DNA from: Lichina pygmaea
Lineage: Eukaryota > Ascomycota > Lichinomycetes > Lichinales > Lichinaceae
Assembly (NCBI GenBank): GCA_963422465.1
Contig: OY730173.1
Coordinates: forward strand, 2,790,001-2,854,000
Direction: 5' to 3'
DNA: 64,000 nt
The first letter of the stretch is position 1; every line of letters begins with the position of its first letter. The position numbers and the translations under genes are program-made. Below are positions 52,657 to 63,108 of this stretch, piece after piece. The notes beneath the pieces were generated by a model. That model was given only the letters and a program-made list of their open reading frames with translations, was not told the origin of the DNA and did no database searches.

Positions 52657-54171
52657 TCAATCAACATCCATCGCAGTCTCCGGCTCACCTCCATTGACAC
52701 CATTCGAATGGCCCAGTGCAGATGCCTCGGGCGGGGGCATGCTCTGGCACCCGGGACAGTTGTGTACTACCTCGTGCGACCATACATCGCAGTCGACACA
52801 GAAATGGTTCTTGCACACGGTGCACTCGTACCGCAAGCTAGGGCTGGTCCCCGAGGCAGTCTTGTTGTTTGCATCTTGGCCCGTCATAGGCCGCTGATGG
52901 TCTCGAGGTACCTCCGGGAAACGCGTCTGACACGCAAAGCAACACGTCGACCTCGCCGCCATCTGCCACGGCACCTCGACCCAGTTCCGAAGCGGGAAGA
53001 GATGCTGATACGACCTGGCTAGATGAGTTGACAGGATCAGGGTCAAGCCACAGGCCGGGCATTCCGCCGGCAGAGAGCAGACCTTGGCCGTACAGCGGGA
53101 GCAGAGGTACCCCCCTCGTGTGAGCTTCGAATGACATGCGCATAACGAGGCATTGTCCTCGACAATTCGAGATGGAAAGCCCATCATCAGTAGCGACGAG
53201 GTCGACTGCTTTTCTGATCGCGTAACAGGAGGTGTGGTGGCTTCCATCAGCAGATCGTGGTAGTGGCCTTCGTTCAGAACCACGCCGTATGCAGCTATGC
53301 CAACCCATCAGCGTGAACGCTGCACGTTCTCACCTCTGACTCACAGTCTTCCCCATCGTTTGTCTTCACCACGATCTCCCGACAGACAGCTACCTGTGCT
53401 GCAAGCCCCACTATGCCAACCCGGATCTTATCCGCAACAAGTGCGCTGATCGTCTGATGGATATCGCCTGGATCAGAGGATGACAGCCCGCCCAGCACCA
53501 TGACCACCTCTCGTGTGCTGTGCGACGGCGTGTGGAACAGCACGCCTCGGGCCATCTCCAACGCATTTTGTAGACTAGGAAGGCCTTTCGGTTCCTGCGG
53601 CCTCAATGCTTGAATGGCGATGATGTGATCAGTGGGATTGCCACTCATGTCGCTGATGCGCACTGCGAGGCCGTCCCGCATGCCGATGACCCCAAGCTGC
53701 GAGATGGGGTTCTGCTCGAAGAACTCGGTGACAAACTCCTGAGCATAGCGTATCGTGAGCAGGTATCGAGTCGGCTGCAGGTCCTTCTCGACCATGCACA
53801 AACTCAGATCCAGCACGAGCATCAGATGTCGAATGATACCGCGCTGCAGAGGCGTCGTGTCTTTGAGCAGCCTGTGAAGCTCCCGAGAACATTAGCTTGT
53901 AGTTCCGCCAAGATGCTTGGAGCCCTCACCGTTTGCGCTTTCCAGCTTCCAGAAGGCCCACGACAGTGCCGCTGATGCTGCCATCAGCGCCTTCGACGAC
54001 ATTGTCCCAGCTCCTTTGAATGTCCTCCCATCGCGCCTTTGGTTGAGCTAGTTGGCCTGCCGCTCGCCGGCGGCTAGATTTGGCACCAGAGATGCCACTT
54101 CGTGTCACCTGATGGGCGTTGATCTCGTCCTCGGTCAAGTCATCAACGTATTCTCCATCCGAGTCGGCCAT
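52657..54171 (-). CDS. SSL1: TFIIH core subunit SSL1 (p44)
   Basis: Structural and regulatory subunit of TFIIH that activates the XPD/Rad3 helicase in nucleotide excision repair and transcription initiation. Three exons starting MADSDGEYVDDLTEDEINAH. A WEDIQRSWDNVVE block precedes the vWA domain: TTPLQRGIIRHLMLVLDLSL, VEKDLQPTRYLLTIRYAQEF, VTEFFEQNPISQLGVIGMRD, LQNALEMARG, REVVMVLGGLSSSDPGDIH, VGIVGLAAQVAVCREI. The C-terminal zinc modules follow: CSRCTAKVCSLPAECPACGL, WVEVP, CFACQTRFP and the RING-like YECTVCKNHFCVDCD with CPGCQ. The family MIDAS Ser is replaced in DLSLCM as DLS-L rather than DLSES. Introns lie at about 53840-53930 and 53284-53330. Confidence 0.95.
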
Positions 54172-56104
54172 AATTTGCCAGTGGAGTCGTTGTGAGGGGG
54201 GAGCAATATCATGAATGGCTCATGTGAGAGCCTTGGCGATCGCTATCAGCGCCGTCAGAGATGACCATCCTTGTACGTAACTACGTAAATTTTGTGCAAC
54301 ACGGTCTTGCTGCACCACCTCAGTCATCCTCGTAATTTGTGGACGCGGTGAAGTTGAGCGCCACACCCGTCCGCGGAGCGGTACGAGGGTACATACCGTA
54401 TGCACGTGCCCCCCACGTCCCGGCAGATGTACGGACCGTACCGCCTCGTACTCTCGGTACAAACCGCACGGGGCGAGCAATTGATTAAGCATGAGTTATG
54501 CTTAAGGTTTGCTGGTGAACGAGGTCCGTGGGCGAAAATGACAGGACTTCGCTGGTAACTTGTACATTTCAGACTTAGATCCATCTCGAGACGGTCTGGG
54601 TCGAAGCTACCAGTGGCTACTTCGTCATTTCTGCGCACTGACTTCGAACGACCAGGTCAGCTTCTTCGACGACAAGAATAGCTTGCTGACACGATGTGCG
54701 CAGCGACCCTTACACTCTAGCTCAGGTTCTATCTAATTATTGGACATGTCATACGTACGTAATGCTTCGTACCTTTTCGACCAAATACCCATCACAGGTC
54801 CACCGACGTTCGGCCGTGCGACAAGACTCGAGATCAGGCACCTTGACTGCCTCCAACGACGTGCCGTGGTGTGACAAATCCCATGCGCCTTGTCTTCTCC
54901 CGCCTTCACGGCTCAAGCATGCTGCAGCCCTACGACGGGACGTCGAATCATCCGTCTTCTTGCAAAGAAGCAAAATCCTCCACTATGACCGGCCGTTGTC
55001 GTTGAAACAGGCCCGATATGAGGAAGGGCGAGAGAGTGCTCCGCGAAGTTCCCGGATGAAGTAGGTGCCAAGGCAGCCCACTCAAAGACGCAAGACCGTT
55101 CGCGGCTAGCTACACGGACACGACAGGGCTGACTCCGAGTTAGGGCACAGACTAGAGTGGGCTAGCGAGCGCAGTCTCGGATCACTAGGCATCAATTCGT
55201 TGATACTCGAGGTTCGCTACCAGAGAGCCTCAAGGGCTTATGGTCTTCGTTTGGGCATGGCTCAGCTGGAGCTCGACCTCGGGTATCCTGAATGTCACAT
55301 AATCGGCCTCAGCTGAACATGTTGAGGTAGAATAAGCGTGCCGTACCGAGACCGCACTGATCACAGCCTTGTCCTTGCATTGTCATCACTGTCATCATTG
55401 TCATCATTGTCATCGTCGTCATTATCACGGTCATAGCATCCTCATGGTAACGCCGTCACGGGTCTGTCTCGCCAAACGGTGGACCATAACCCCAGAACTT
55501 CCTCTGGCCTCGAAGGAACAGCCTGCTCTCCGAAACATACGCTCTTGGCAGAGCAACGGCTGACAGAAACACCTCTCACACTCCCTCCGTAAGGCTGGGA
55601 CGGCGCGACAATTCCAGCGCGTCCGCGGATCAACAGGAAAAGCAACTAGCACCTAGGACGAGCCCTCGGCCTTCGGGACGCTCTCGGATGACCAAAGGAA
55701 GGAGCCAAGCCTGCAATGGCTTAGGAGAACGTCGTGTCATCATTGGTCTGTCGAGTGGCCGAGAGGGTCGGTTGCCGGCTGCCTAAGACGGGAAAGACAC
55801 GTTGGAGGAAAGAGGAAGATCGCTGTCAACCAGCCGCTGTTTCTGGACGTAACGAAGTCTCCAACGAAGAGGGTGTTGCTCACCGCTCCCCTGCCGAGTG
55901 GTACGATCATCGACGATCGATAAAGACCCATTCTTCTCCTCCACGATGACGAGCGTCCATCCAGCAACGGTCTCTTCGAGTCCCGCCCCAAGCAACCAAG
56001 CCAACAATCGAACAACACCGAGTCCTCAGCTTCATCCGAATCACAAGAATCCACGTCTCAAACAGCCGACCATATTTCACGAACGAAAGCATTCATCCAT
56101 CAAG
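54172..56104. other. Intergenic, no gene seen
   Basis: About 1.9 kb without supported genes. A CATTGTCATCATTGTCATCA trinucleotide-like tandem lies at about 55377-55430. The last part is the promoter and leader of the secreted protein at 56105. Confidence 0.45.
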
Positions 56105-56557
56105 ATGCATATCACCGTCTCGATGACCCTCTTCCTCGGCCTCGCCACCGCCTTGCCTGCCACAATACCTGCGAGCGCCAAGAGCCCGTCGGTGTCTCCG
56201 GTGGATTTCACCTTCCCCGTCGGGTTCTGCGACAAGCCGGCCAACGTCAATGACTTCCGATGCTTGGACAGCACCATCCCGACTATCCCCGGCGGCGCTG
56301 GCGGGCCCTACCGCACTCCGGAACGACAGTTTGAATGCGAGACCGCTTGCATGAACAAGACCAAGACGCCCAAAGTGAGTTTTTCTTCTTTTGTTAATCA
56401 TTCGCTTGCGCATTGAACGTCGAGAGCGACGGCTCGTGCGGCTCAGTGGGAATCGACGAATTGGCTCGGAGATGCCTGATGGTCAACGGACGCTAAGATT
56501 CTGCCATGGTAACCACAGGGCGCCTTTGCTTGCATCACGAAGAACTGCACGAGCTAG
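56105..56557 (+). CDS. Small cysteine-rich secreted protein (effector-like)
   Basis: Two exons (56105-56374 and 56519-56557) give 102 residues. The start MHITVSMTLFLGLATALPA is a clear signal peptide with likely cleavage after the ALPA segment. The mature part has six cysteines: FPVGFC, NDFRC, QFECETAC, GAFACITKNC, ending CTS. Spacing allows three disulfides. The splice (CCCAAA/GTGAGT ... CCACAG/GGC) is phase 0 and adds GAFACITKNCTS, which completes an even cysteine count. An in-frame extension to 55898 lacks a signal at its N-terminus, so the shorter start is preferred. No family was recognised. It could be a virulence effector, antimicrobial or structural secreted peptide; role unknown. Confidence 0.68.
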
Positions 56558-57214
56558 GCAACCAGCGCTGAAGGGATGGCGGCGCTGGAGTTCGTTCTGC
56601 CTTAATGAAAACGATGTGATCGATTGGTCGCAACACATGAGAGGAGTCTCGTTCCGGGCTGCTCTCGTCCCTCTGCCTTGACGGTTCTTCGCCTTTTCGT
56701 TCTTGCCCTGTGTTTGACATACATGGTTCGTGTCTTGCGGAAAACTTGTCGGTGTTGGCGTGAGCGCGGACTGGTTTGGGGGAGTTGTGGGAGGGACCGG
56801 AGCTGGACTGTTGAACAAAAAACTCAATGTGTCGCTCTTTCGCTCGGGGCCTCTGTGCTCCTGTTGTCGGGAAAGAATAATAGCTCCTCCATGCACCTCC
56901 AATTCCATCTTTCGTCCTCGAGCGTTTCATTCTTCGTGTCTTCCAGAATTAAATAAGGCAATTCTTGCATCCGCCACCAACGTCCTCTTCTGGCACCAAC
57001 ATTGTCTCTCGTCCCTGTATCCTAACGACATCCCTCAGCCCTTTCCCAGCCGGCAATTCTTCGAAGCCCGTCACCGAAGACAACGTAACATTCGAAGGCA
57101 AGCTGCACGCTTCTTCGATCGATTCTGCAAAAGAACAGCCACATCGAGTCATTCCGATTCGCCATCGAACGAAATTGCAAGGCGTCGTAGCTCTGAATCC
57201 TTCTCGGCCTTGGC

Positions 57215-57630
57215 TTATATCCATCAGAGCATTCCAAAATACATCGACGCAGTTGCCATACGCCGCCTCGTCGACTGTAACCTAATTTCGATAATGAAAG
57301 ATAGCATGATGGAGAAAAGGCACTTTTCGGGCCGAACGCCTGAGTAAGTGCGGCCATGTGCGCAGTCGCGGAGCCTCGGGGTCGAGTGGCAGAGCTGGGT
57401 GGTAGATCCAACCCCTTGCCTCTCGTCCGTCGGAGCCTTTCAGAGAACATCGACGTAGTTGCTGTCGGGGGGATTCGTGAACTGTAGTCCAGTTTCGAGA
57501 ATGAAAGGTGGTGAGATAAAGAAAAATGCTGCTCCTGCTGAACGCCTGAAAGAGTGCGGCCATGTGCAGAGGCGGGGAGCCCCGGGGTCGGATGGCAGAA
57601 CTGGATGGTAGAGCTGCGGTGAAGATGACG
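57215..57630. repeat. Tandem duplication of about 206 bp beside the NLR gene
   Basis: CGGCCATGTG starts at 57351 and 57557. Both copies hold ACATCGACG, GAATGAAAG or ATAATGAAAG, GAACGCCTGA, GGAGCC, CGGGGTCG and GGTAGA in order. On the minus strand both copies can be read as YHPxLPxDPxAPRLxTWPH. The array directly follows the NLR stop codon. Confidence 0.8.
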
Positions 57631-57633
57631 CTG

Positions 57634-60600
57634 TCAAGATCGATGACTGTGCTGCTCGAGTAGGTCGGCTGCTGCCTGGGCGTCGGATGGTTGGTGATCT
57701 GCGTTGTTTGCTAGCAATAACTTGATCATCTCCATATCTTCATCTGCGACTGCATAGGACAGAGGTGTTTGACCGTTATTATCTTTCAAGCTAGGGTCAG
57801 CACCGTGTGCTAGCAACAGCTTGACCACCTCCACCTTCCCATACCAAGCTGCATAGGACAGAAGTGTTCGACCAAGATTATCTTCCAAGCTAGTGTCAGC
57901 ACCGTGTGCTAGCAACAGCTTGACCACCTCCACCTTCCTATTATCAGCTGCATAGGACAGAGGTGTTCGACCAAGATTATCTTCCAAGCTAGTGTCAGCA
58001 CCGTGTACTAGCAACAGCTTGACCACCTCCACCTTCCCATTCTCAGCTGCATAGGACAGAGGTGTTCGACTGTTATTATCTTCCAAGCTAGTGTCAGCAC
58101 CGCGTGCTAGCAACAGCTTGACCACCTCCGCCTTCCCATATTGAGCTGCGTAGGATAGTGGCGTTCGGCCTTTTTTATCCTGTAGGTCAATCTTAACATC
58201 TTCAGGAGCAACGAACACGGATAGCATCTTGTCGAGGCCATCTCTTGCCAGTACGTGAGAGATCGTCATGCCAATTACCGGAGGTTCCCTCATGTAACGT
58301 AAGTTCCTAAACATCTTGTGCAGGGAGACCCATTGGTCCATCCTTCTAGCCAATGACGAGTGGAGTAGCCAACAGGCTTGCAAAAGATCTTCTTGACGCA
58401 GTTCATGCTTTTCAGCCTCTGAAGCGTGCTTGTTCCAAAAGGTCGTTGCGTATCCTATCAACGGAAAGCTTTGGATCGACAGAGAGAAGTCGTTGGCATC
58501 TTTAGGTTGACCTTTCGATGGGACGTCATCCATGCCGATATATCGAGCACACAGACACGAAAGATGGAGGTGTGAGCGACCAATGATATGACCTTGTGCA
58601 GTGTCGTCCAAGATCTGTATGCCTTCTTCGACAAGGTAGTCGTTGACTGATTGATGGATCAGCTGGATTACTTCTTTGTCATCATGCTTCTTGAACTCAA
58701 CCAGCCCTCCAGACAAGTCAATGATTCTTGCTTTCATGTCCGCATCAGCCGGCACAGATGCACATGCCTTGTGACATTCGGTGAAGGAAGTGAGTTGGGG
58801 ACTCTCTTCCAAGACCATAATGTCACGGATTTGTCGCAGAGAAAGCGGCTCCAATGCAAAGCAAGTCCATCGCATTAGGACGAGCGACTGTTGTCGCCGG
58901 TCGTCGGGGATACCATGAAGGATTGCGTGATATAGCTCGTGCAACTCCTGGGGCTTCTTCGTTATATGGTCTCGGATGTCTTGCAAACGGAATCGTCTTC
59001 GGCATAACTGAAGCACGGATGGGATAACAAGAACAGTCCACAGGAACACGCCGTCCGCTCTAGCAATGATGTCCTTCTCTAGTATTTGGGCTTTCTCTGG
59101 CTCCAAGACACGTTTTGCCAGTCTATCACGAACGTAGACTGCAATATCTAAGCGAGTCTCTCTTTCGACACAGATCTCAAGGCCATCGTCCAGAGCAAGC
59201 AGAGGATAATGTCGGCAAGAGAAGCACACGCCCAAGGACTTTCCCGCCAAAGAGGCTTTCGAGACCTGATCCTGCAGGTAATCCACAGTTTCCATGGCGA
59301 TCTTTTGTCCACTTTCGTCGAGAGCATCGATGTAGATTCGAAGCGGTCGCACAGCCAATGCCAGCAGCGTGTCTGACAAGCGGCCCTGGAGCTCTCGCTC
59401 ATGCCAGACCCATTTCTTTTCATACTCGCCTCTGGTCTGAGATCTCTCATTATAGAGACTTGTTAGAGCAGAGAACTGTTCACCAGCGAGGGGCAATAGC
59501 TGATGCAGCAGGGACCGATAGAAACCAAGAGCACTCTTTTCGATTGCCGAACCTCGGCCGTTGAAGGAGAACGTGGCCGTAGGAGTGCTGCCGCCTTCTA
59601 TGTGGGAAATGGCGTATTTCATGAGAGTCGACTTTCCCGCCCCTGGCTTGCCTTTGATCCATAGCAGGCTTGAGGGAGTCGCTAACCACTCCTTATAGGT
59701 ATGATGTAAGTGAAGCCACGTGAACGTGTTGTCAGCGACGCTGGCAACATCGTTGATGCGAAGGTCCATCTCAGGAAAGGATAAGGATTTGAGGCAATCT
59801 AGCAGCGACACTCAGCAAATATTGACCTATTTGGAATCGCAAATATTACCTTGCTGCTCAAGTGTTAAACTTTGAGGTTGCAGGTGATCTGCGATAACGC
59901 TGGCTGTGCGAGTTGGACTCTTAGCACCACGCTATGACATTGGTATGCATGTCTACATACTAGAACTTTCCCCCATTGCTGGTGCCAGATCAGCAGGCAG
60001 CGTAGCCAGCCGCGCGAGACGCTCCCGCTGCGCAACAGTTTGGATGGCATTGTGAGCAAGCTCCACAATATTGTGTGCCACTTGCTCGTAGGCGTCATCG
60101 TCAATTGCCCCAAACTTGCAAAAATGGGTATGGTCTGTGTCCATTGCAATCTGCTTCTCTCGTGTTCCTGGCAATCCAAGAGTGGCTGATTTCCTATCGA
60201 CAATCTAACAGGTTGTGAGCGACGTCATAAAGAATGGCTGAAGTAGCATACCAGGCCCAGATTCTTGAAAAATTTCGTCTCGAAGAAACTCAGAATATGA
60301 TAGTCCTCCAACTGATGCCGAAAATCCCGGACAAGGCCGTCTGCAAACAGCGAGTCCTTCTTCAGAGCTTCCATGAACGAGTTGTTCGGGTTTCGCAGAA
60401 CTGCGCGCGCGATGGCGGAAGCTACTTCACCGAGGCGAGCCAACTCCCCTCCTTGATGCGGCGTGCCAAAAAAGGCAATTCCATACGTTGCCGCCCGGAT
60501 CCCTTGATAATTGTCGTCGAGCTTCGCGTCCACCATGGCCTTGGCATCGTCAGCGATAGTTGTCACCTGAGGCATACAACTGCAGAATGAGGGAAGCCTA

Positions 60601-61140
60601 CTTGCTTGACCACAATCCCACCTAAGCTGTGACAGATATATATCAGCGGCCGATCGACTGCGTCCTGCTGAGAGTGTTAGCCTATAAGCAGCTATGTCGC
60701 CACTGCACATCTCACACTCCGCTTTGCTCTGAGGCGATTCAACAGGTTTTCTGCATGTTCCTTCACTCCGGCGGTTGAAGTCTTGAAAGCAGCATTCGAG
60801 TTGTACCCGAAGAGCAATATCCTAGCCTTAGACAGTTGTTTGGGCAAGAAATCCCGTAGCCACATCTGCCCATCGGCAGTAAATGTTTTCTCCGCGTGGA
60901 AATTGGCATTGGTAGGGTTCAATCCATGGACCGCGACAATACTTGTTAAACACTGTTAAGAGGCGGGTTTCCGAGAGCTATAAAGCAAGAAGGGCTTACT
61001 CGATGTTCGGTTCCGGCGGGTCGACGATGACCCTAAGGAAGTTTCTCGAGGTTCGCGCCACCGACTACAAATGCAATCAGCATCAGTTTGACTTTGGACG
61101 GTGAAATCAGGCCGTGACCTACCATTTCGAGGACTCGCTT
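57634..61140 (-). CDS. NLR-type protein: alpha/beta hydrolase (SesB-like), NACHT, ankyrin repeats
   Basis: Fungal NOD-like protein probably involved in heterokaryon incompatibility or innate immunity. An exon encodes NFLRVIVDPPEPNIE, joined to IVAVHGLNPTNANFHAEKTF. The hydrolase continues with RILLFGYNSNAAF, the nucleophile elbow YICHSLGGIVVKQ, GIAFFGTPHQGGELARLG and ETKFF, as in SesB-type effector domains. The NACHT part (725-residue exon, 57634-59811) has SLSFPEMDLRINDV, Walker A GKPGAGKST, Walker B-like LRIYIDALDE, FSCRHYP and WTCFALEPLSLRQIRD. Five ankyrin repeats of 33 residues end it. The first exon is not resolved: no satisfying ATG is linked to the VDPPEPNIE exon, so the 5' boundary (61.0-61.25 kb) is provisional. 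Introns include 60525-60590, after VVKQ. Confidence 0.88.
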
Positions 61141-61180
61141 TAGAGCTAGCTAAGCTGGCACCACCGAAGAAAGAAGACAC

Positions 61181-63108
61181 GGAGTGTTTCCCGGTTTCTT
61201 GTCAACGATCCGGCGACAGTCATTGTCAGGTAGTGGCACTTCCAGTCCATGCGGTCTCATTGGCTCGAACCCCTCACAAGGCTGCGAATCCCGACCGGCT
61301 GACCGGACAGGCATACTGGTACCTTCGTAGATGTTCAAGATACCTCATGACAGGACCACCCTCGTATGTATGGAAGTACGTAGGTACTTCCTACATGCCC
61401 TGATTCCCTACACAGCAGCTCAGCTGCGCCTATCTGATCGTGTAGGGTAGTGTGCCCCGTACCCGTGCTGAGAAGGTACCACAGTACCTCCTCGACACAG
61501 ATACATGTGTACTCCGTATATTTGTACCGTACGGCATGTCCGTATCAAGATACAGAAGTACTGAGCCATCAACTCGCCCGGCTACACCAGTCAAACTCCT
61601 CTTGTGAGCCAAGTATGGATCAGATCCCTGAGTTTCTTGACCCTCCAGCAACTCCATAGTATTGTATTGTATTGAGATCCTACACCAGTCTAAAGCTAGC
61701 TAAGCTAGTTTATGCTGGGAATACTATGAAAGTGGTAAGGAAACCTTTGGTCCAGGTGACTAGTCGCCTGCCCATAGGATGAACACCTCCCCTGCGGCCC
61801 CTGGGCGGGTGCCATCCTACCAAGAGACTATAAAACAAAGGAAGTGACTGCTTGGCAGTCCGGCAGGGGGGAGCTGATCCCGGGCCCAGGAAAACAAGGC
61901 CAAGACGTAGGAACCACGGGGCCAGGACAGCTGTTGTCCGCTGGTTAGAGGTCAGCTGCTGGAAGTTAGTTGTGGAGGTCAGCGGTCGGAGCATCCGTCG
62001 CTCGCTAGTGAACCGCTGGTACTGGAGGATCACATGTTCAGCTGTCTCCCACTGCCACCCGCAGGGGCACGCCGGAGACTCGAAGGCAGGGACCCGGCAG
62101 CGACGGAGAAAGGCAGCAAGGCCAACCTTGCCTGTGCGTATCTGTCAGGACACTGGTGTGTGCCTTCGGTAAGCCGGCGTGTAGCCGGAGGGCCGCCGAG
62201 CGGGGCATCTTGTCAGGCTTCCATATCCCCCCCCCCCCTGGGTCGGTAACCCGGCGCGGGGGGCGTGGCGGTCCTCCTTCTAGCTGGCGCCAGCGGTCCC
62301 AGCACCTTTGCTCTGCTAGTTGGTAGGCGAGCCAGAGTGTTTGTGGTGGAGTGGGGTGGTGGCTTGTCGGGGATTGTGCTAGGCCTTGGTGGGGGTTTTC
62401 CGACCAAGGGGGAAGCCTAGTCCAGTGGTGGTGTCCTCCATCTGCTGTTGCTGTCGCCAAAGTATGTCTTTTGCCCACTTGTGTCGCACCATACCCGGTG
62501 TGGTGGCGGCGGCCTCGCCGCGGGGCGAGGTGTCTGTGGATTCGGTCACATGCAGTGGCAGTCTCCTGGTGTGTGCCAGAGGCTTCAAGGCGGGCGCAAG
62601 CCTGTAACTGGAGTCAGGCTATGTGAGCTCGGAGAGAGGGGACTGCTGCTTCCTGTTCAAGATCCTTCCGGCTTGTACGGTAGCCCTGTACGCTCCGGTG
62701 AGCAACTCCATAGTAACAGCAGATGACTTGAGATAAGTGTCTGTATGCTCAGCATCTCCGTAATCTTGGTTGGTAATACCCGTGCCATGGGGGGGGGGGG
62801 GGGGGGTTAATACTCCCCCATGGCACGGGTACAAGGGCAATGCAGGCCACCTAGGGAAAACCAAAGGCCTAGATATCTTGGGAATTCTGATAGTGCGGCT
62901 CTGTGACAGACTAGTGTTGGAGCTGGGAGGCAGGGAAGAGCCGTTATCAATTTCTTTAGGGAAAAAGCACTCGCTATATACACGAATTCAACCCCTGCTC
63001 AGTTCCCTATTCAGCCTCTATTCTGCAGCCCGCCGTGTCCTTCCCGAGATTGGACCTTGGCAGTGTTGCAATCCTAACAACTAGACTGTACCGTAACCGA
63101 TCACGTGG
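61181..63108. other. Repeat-rich intergenic DNA
   Basis: GTAC-rich stretch at 61370-61560; a GC-rich block at about 61790-62620 with several overlapping ORFs but no recognised domain; a minimal transposon palindrome at 62779. The GC-rich block could be a degraded mobile element or a minor gene; I cannot name it. Confidence 0.4.
62779..62829. mobile_element. Minimal TA-flanked CCCGTGCC palindrome
   Basis: 51 bp between TA dinucleotides: CCCGTGCCATGG, a 20-base G run, TTAATACT and CCCCCATGGCACGGG. Ends are identical to the termini of the elements at 15397 and 21723. It looks like end-to-end collapse of such an element to its terminal hairpin. Confidence 0.78.

Noticed and set aside
61790-62620. 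GC-rich block as a LINE or other retroelement
   Set aside because: No reverse transcriptase, endonuclease or zinc-knuckle motif could be read in any frame; left unassigned.
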